This document shows, piece after piece, positions 5,706 to 7,162 of a stretch of DNA of 7,162 nucleotides. The stretch covers positions 1 through 7,162 of the forward strand of contig JADFON010000090.1 in the NCBI GenBank assembly GCA_022562855.1, written 5' to 3'. Position numbers and translations under genes: made by a program. This DNA is from Candidatus Zhuqueibacterota bacterium. GTDB taxonomy: Bacteria > SM23-31. The first letter of the stretch is position 1, and every line of letters starts with the position of its first letter. The notes under the pieces are model-generated. The model did no database searches. It was not told the origin of the DNA and saw nothing but the letters and a program-made list of their open reading frames with translations.

Positions 5706-7086
5706 ATGCGTCGTCGAATGCGACCCGCGTCTGGTTCCGCTGTTCGCCCGGTCGTTCCCCCTGATGACGGTTGTGCCGAAACCGATCGATCCCCGCGATG
5801 CCGAGTCCCGTTGCGATCTGCAAATCGCGGCGGGAAGCATGCCGCGTTACTGCCGTCGCGATCTCTCCGACTTTCCGCACCGGCGCCGGTTTCTCGTCGC
5901 GGACAAAGTTCGCATCGCGGAATGGAAGGCACGGCTCGCAACGCTGGGTGACGGTTTGAAAGTCGGCATCTCGTGGCAGGGGGGCAACAAACCGGCGATC
6001 CGCAAAAGCCGCTCGACAACGCTCGACCAATGGATGCCGCTGCTGAAAATGCCGGGCATCGACTTCGTCAATCTGCAATACGGGGACTGCACGCAGGAGT
6101 TGGAGGAACTTCGAAACGAATCCGACGTGACAATTTCTCACTGGGAAGAATCCGATCCGTTGCAGGATCTCGACGGATTCGCCGCACAGATTTCCGCGTT
6201 GGATCTGGTGATTTCGATCGACAACTCGACGGTGCATATGGCGGGGGCGTTGGGTGTTCCGGTGTGGACATTGCTGCCGGTCTCTCCGAACTGGCGTTGG
6301 ATGCTCGAGCGCGACGACAGCCCGTGGTACCCGTCGATGCGGCTGTTCCGGCAAACCGAGCCGATGGAATGGGAATCCGTGTTCGCCCGTGTCGCCGACG
6401 AATTGCGAGGATTCCGGAAACCGGCGGACACAACAACCGTTTCCCTCACCAAGCCGGCAGACGATGAAGCCGATACGGAACGACAGAAGTACGAGCAGAT
6501 CTGGAGTCACGATTCTTACCGCGAGAAATCGCCGGGACTGGACAACGCCGACAAGATCAGTCTGATCCCCGAATTGCGAAAGCGAGGTTGCCGTTCGGTC
6601 CTGGATGCCGGTTGCGGCAGCGGGAAACTGATGCAGCGGCTGATGACGGAACATGCCGACGAGTTCGACGTGCACGGGTTCGACATTTCCGGCAACTGTC
6701 TCGATCCGTACTTCGACGGAATGAAGAACGAGGTGCTGACCGTGGGCTGTTTGTGGAATCGCGACGACCTGCCCGGCGAGTACGACGCGGTCATCTGCAC
6801 CGACGTCATGGAACACATTCCCACGGATCGTGTCCCGGCGGTTCTGGAAAATCTGCGGCGATGCACACGGAAGTTCGCCTACTTCGCGATCGCGCTGTTC
6901 CCGGACGGCTTCGGCCCGCTGTTGATCGGCGAACCGCTGCATCTGACGGTCGAACGGCCCGGCTGGTGGTTTGCGAAACTGGGCATCGCGGGGTTTCGCA
7001 TTGAAGGACAGACGGTGGAACAGCACGAAAACGGTCAAGACATGTGGTTGCATGTGTTTGCCGAGGTTGCGACCGAAAACGACTGA
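5692..7086 (+). CDS. Glycosyltransferase (TPR-linked GT9/GT41-like) fused to class I SAM methyltransferase, 5' truncated
   Basis: The frame is open from just after a TGA at 5689-5691 to TGA at 7084-7086; real coding begins at or just before 5701. The ATG at 5764 lies inside the domain and has no Shine-Dalgarno, so it is not the true start. Residues below are counted from that ATG. The first part is the C-terminal half of a GT-B glycosyltransferase: VGISWQGGNK (67-76), FVNLQYGD (101-108), and the nucleotide-sugar-binding stretch SIDNSTVHMAGALGVPVW (151-168), then PNWRWM (175-180). After a linker (about 218-240) comes a Rossmann methyltransferase: motif I VLDAGCGSG (279-287), acidic D307 in FDIS, and DVMEHIP (347-353). 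Such enzymes are expected to add and modify sugars on proteins or surface glycans. The missing upstream part would normally carry the N-terminal GT-B half and often TPR repeats. High-GC codon use is unlike the genes to the left. The next gene follows after 15 bases and is probably in the same operon. Domain calls are firm; substrate is unknown. Confidence 0.88.
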   Translation, partial: NDPTECVVECDPRLVPLFARSFPLMTVVPKPIDPRDAESRCDLQIAAGSMPRYCRRDLSDFPHRRRFLVADKVRIAEWKARLATLGDGLKVGISWQGGNKPAIRKSRSTTLDQWMPLLKMPGIDFVNLQYGDCTQELEELRNESDVTISHWEESDPLQDLDGFAAQISALDLVISIDNSTVHMAGALGVPVWTLLPVSPNWRWMLERDDSPWYPSMRLFRQTEPMEWESVFARVADELRGFRKPADTTTVSLTKPADDEADTERQKYEQIWSHDSYREKSPGLDNADKISLIPELRKRGCRSVLDAGCGSGKLMQRLMTEHADEFDVHGFDISGNCLDPYFDGMKNEVLTVGCLWNRDDLPGEYDAVICTDVMEHIPTDRVPAVLENLRRCTRKFAYFAIALFPDGFGPLLIGEPLHLTVERPGWWFAKLGIAGFRIEGQTVEQHENGQDMWLHVFAEVATEND

Positions 7087-7088
7087 AC

Positions 7089-7100
7089 GGAGGCGCGGAG
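7089..7100 (+). promoter_or_regulatory. Paired Shine-Dalgarno-like sites before the last gene
   Basis: GGAGG at 7089-7093 lies eight bases before the ATG at 7102, and GGAG at 7097-7100 lies seven bases before a second in-frame ATG at 7108. Either could be the start of the downstream gene; the first has the better match. Confidence 0.45.
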
Positions 7101-7101
7101 C

Positions 7102-7162
7102 ATGACGATGACGGGCGGTCGAGTGGCATCGGAACCGGGGATCACACGGTCTTCCGGGGGGT
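7102..7162 (+). CDS. Start of an unidentified gene, cut by the window end
   Basis: Only about 20 codons are visible (MTMTGGRVASEPGITRSSGG). The frame has no stop, begins 15 bases after the glycosyltransferase-methyltransferase stop on the same strand, and has a suitable ribosome-binding site. Its base composition matches the GC-rich neighbour, so it probably belongs to the same operon. Too little is present to name a family. Confidence 0.45.
   Translation, partial: MTMTGGRVASEPGITRSSGG

Noticed and set aside
44-7162. The same GGGGGGT string near both window ends, as if the sequence were circular or flanked by a repeat
   Set aside because: Only seven bases match, in simple G-runs, and the surrounding sequence is unrelated.
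1-7162. CRISPR array, retron, insertion sequence or toxin-antitoxin system
   Set aside because: No regularly spaced direct repeats, reverse transcriptase, transposase, Cas protein or small toxin-antitoxin pair was found on reading both strands.

Overview
The window looks like environmental (metagenomic) DNA and is not uniform in origin. Bases 1 to about 5690 are AT-rich and carry three genes, all on the minus strand. From about 5690 to the end the DNA is clearly GC-rich and carries two genes on the plus strand. The gene cut off on the AT-rich side (AsmA-like) has the character of Bacteroidota proteins. The gene cut off on the GC-rich side (a glycosyltransferase-methyltransferase) resembles TPR-linked glycosyltransferases of Planctomycetes and similar high-GC bacteria. 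Both lose their N-terminal parts at the same place. The simplest reading is a chimeric join between two genomes, made either in assembly or by illegitimate recombination. The taxonomic assignments are inferences from protein character and base composition, not from a search.

Layout: 1-793 has no gene, but at 393-434 (minus strand) it holds the 3' half of a CAT-anticodon tRNA whose 5' half is missing. This is the classic footprint of a tRNA-targeting integrative element. 794-1507 (minus) is a complete EndoG/NucA-type DNA/RNA non-specific nuclease with a strong Shine-Dalgarno sequence. 1508-2026 is a spacer with concentric inverted repeats and possible coding debris. 2027-3835 (minus) is a complete ABC-F ATPase with two nucleotide-binding domains, preceded by a plausible sigma70-type promoter. 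3836-4017 is its upstream region. 4018 to about 5694 (minus) is the C-terminal part of an AsmA-like envelope protein. About 5692-7086 (plus) is the C-terminal half of a glycosyltransferase fused to a class I SAM methyltransferase. At 7102 (plus) a further gene starts and runs off the window.

The genes do not form an obvious pathway. The nuclease, ABC-F and AsmA-like genes are co-directional but separated by long spacers, so they are probably separate transcription units. The two plus-strand genes are 15 bases apart and probably co-transcribed. I found no CRISPR array, complete tRNA, rRNA, integrase, transposase or toxin-antitoxin pair. The points most worth checking are the junction near 5690, the half-tRNA attachment-site signature at 393-434, the nested inverted repeats upstream of the nuclease, and the glycosyltransferase-methyltransferase fusion.
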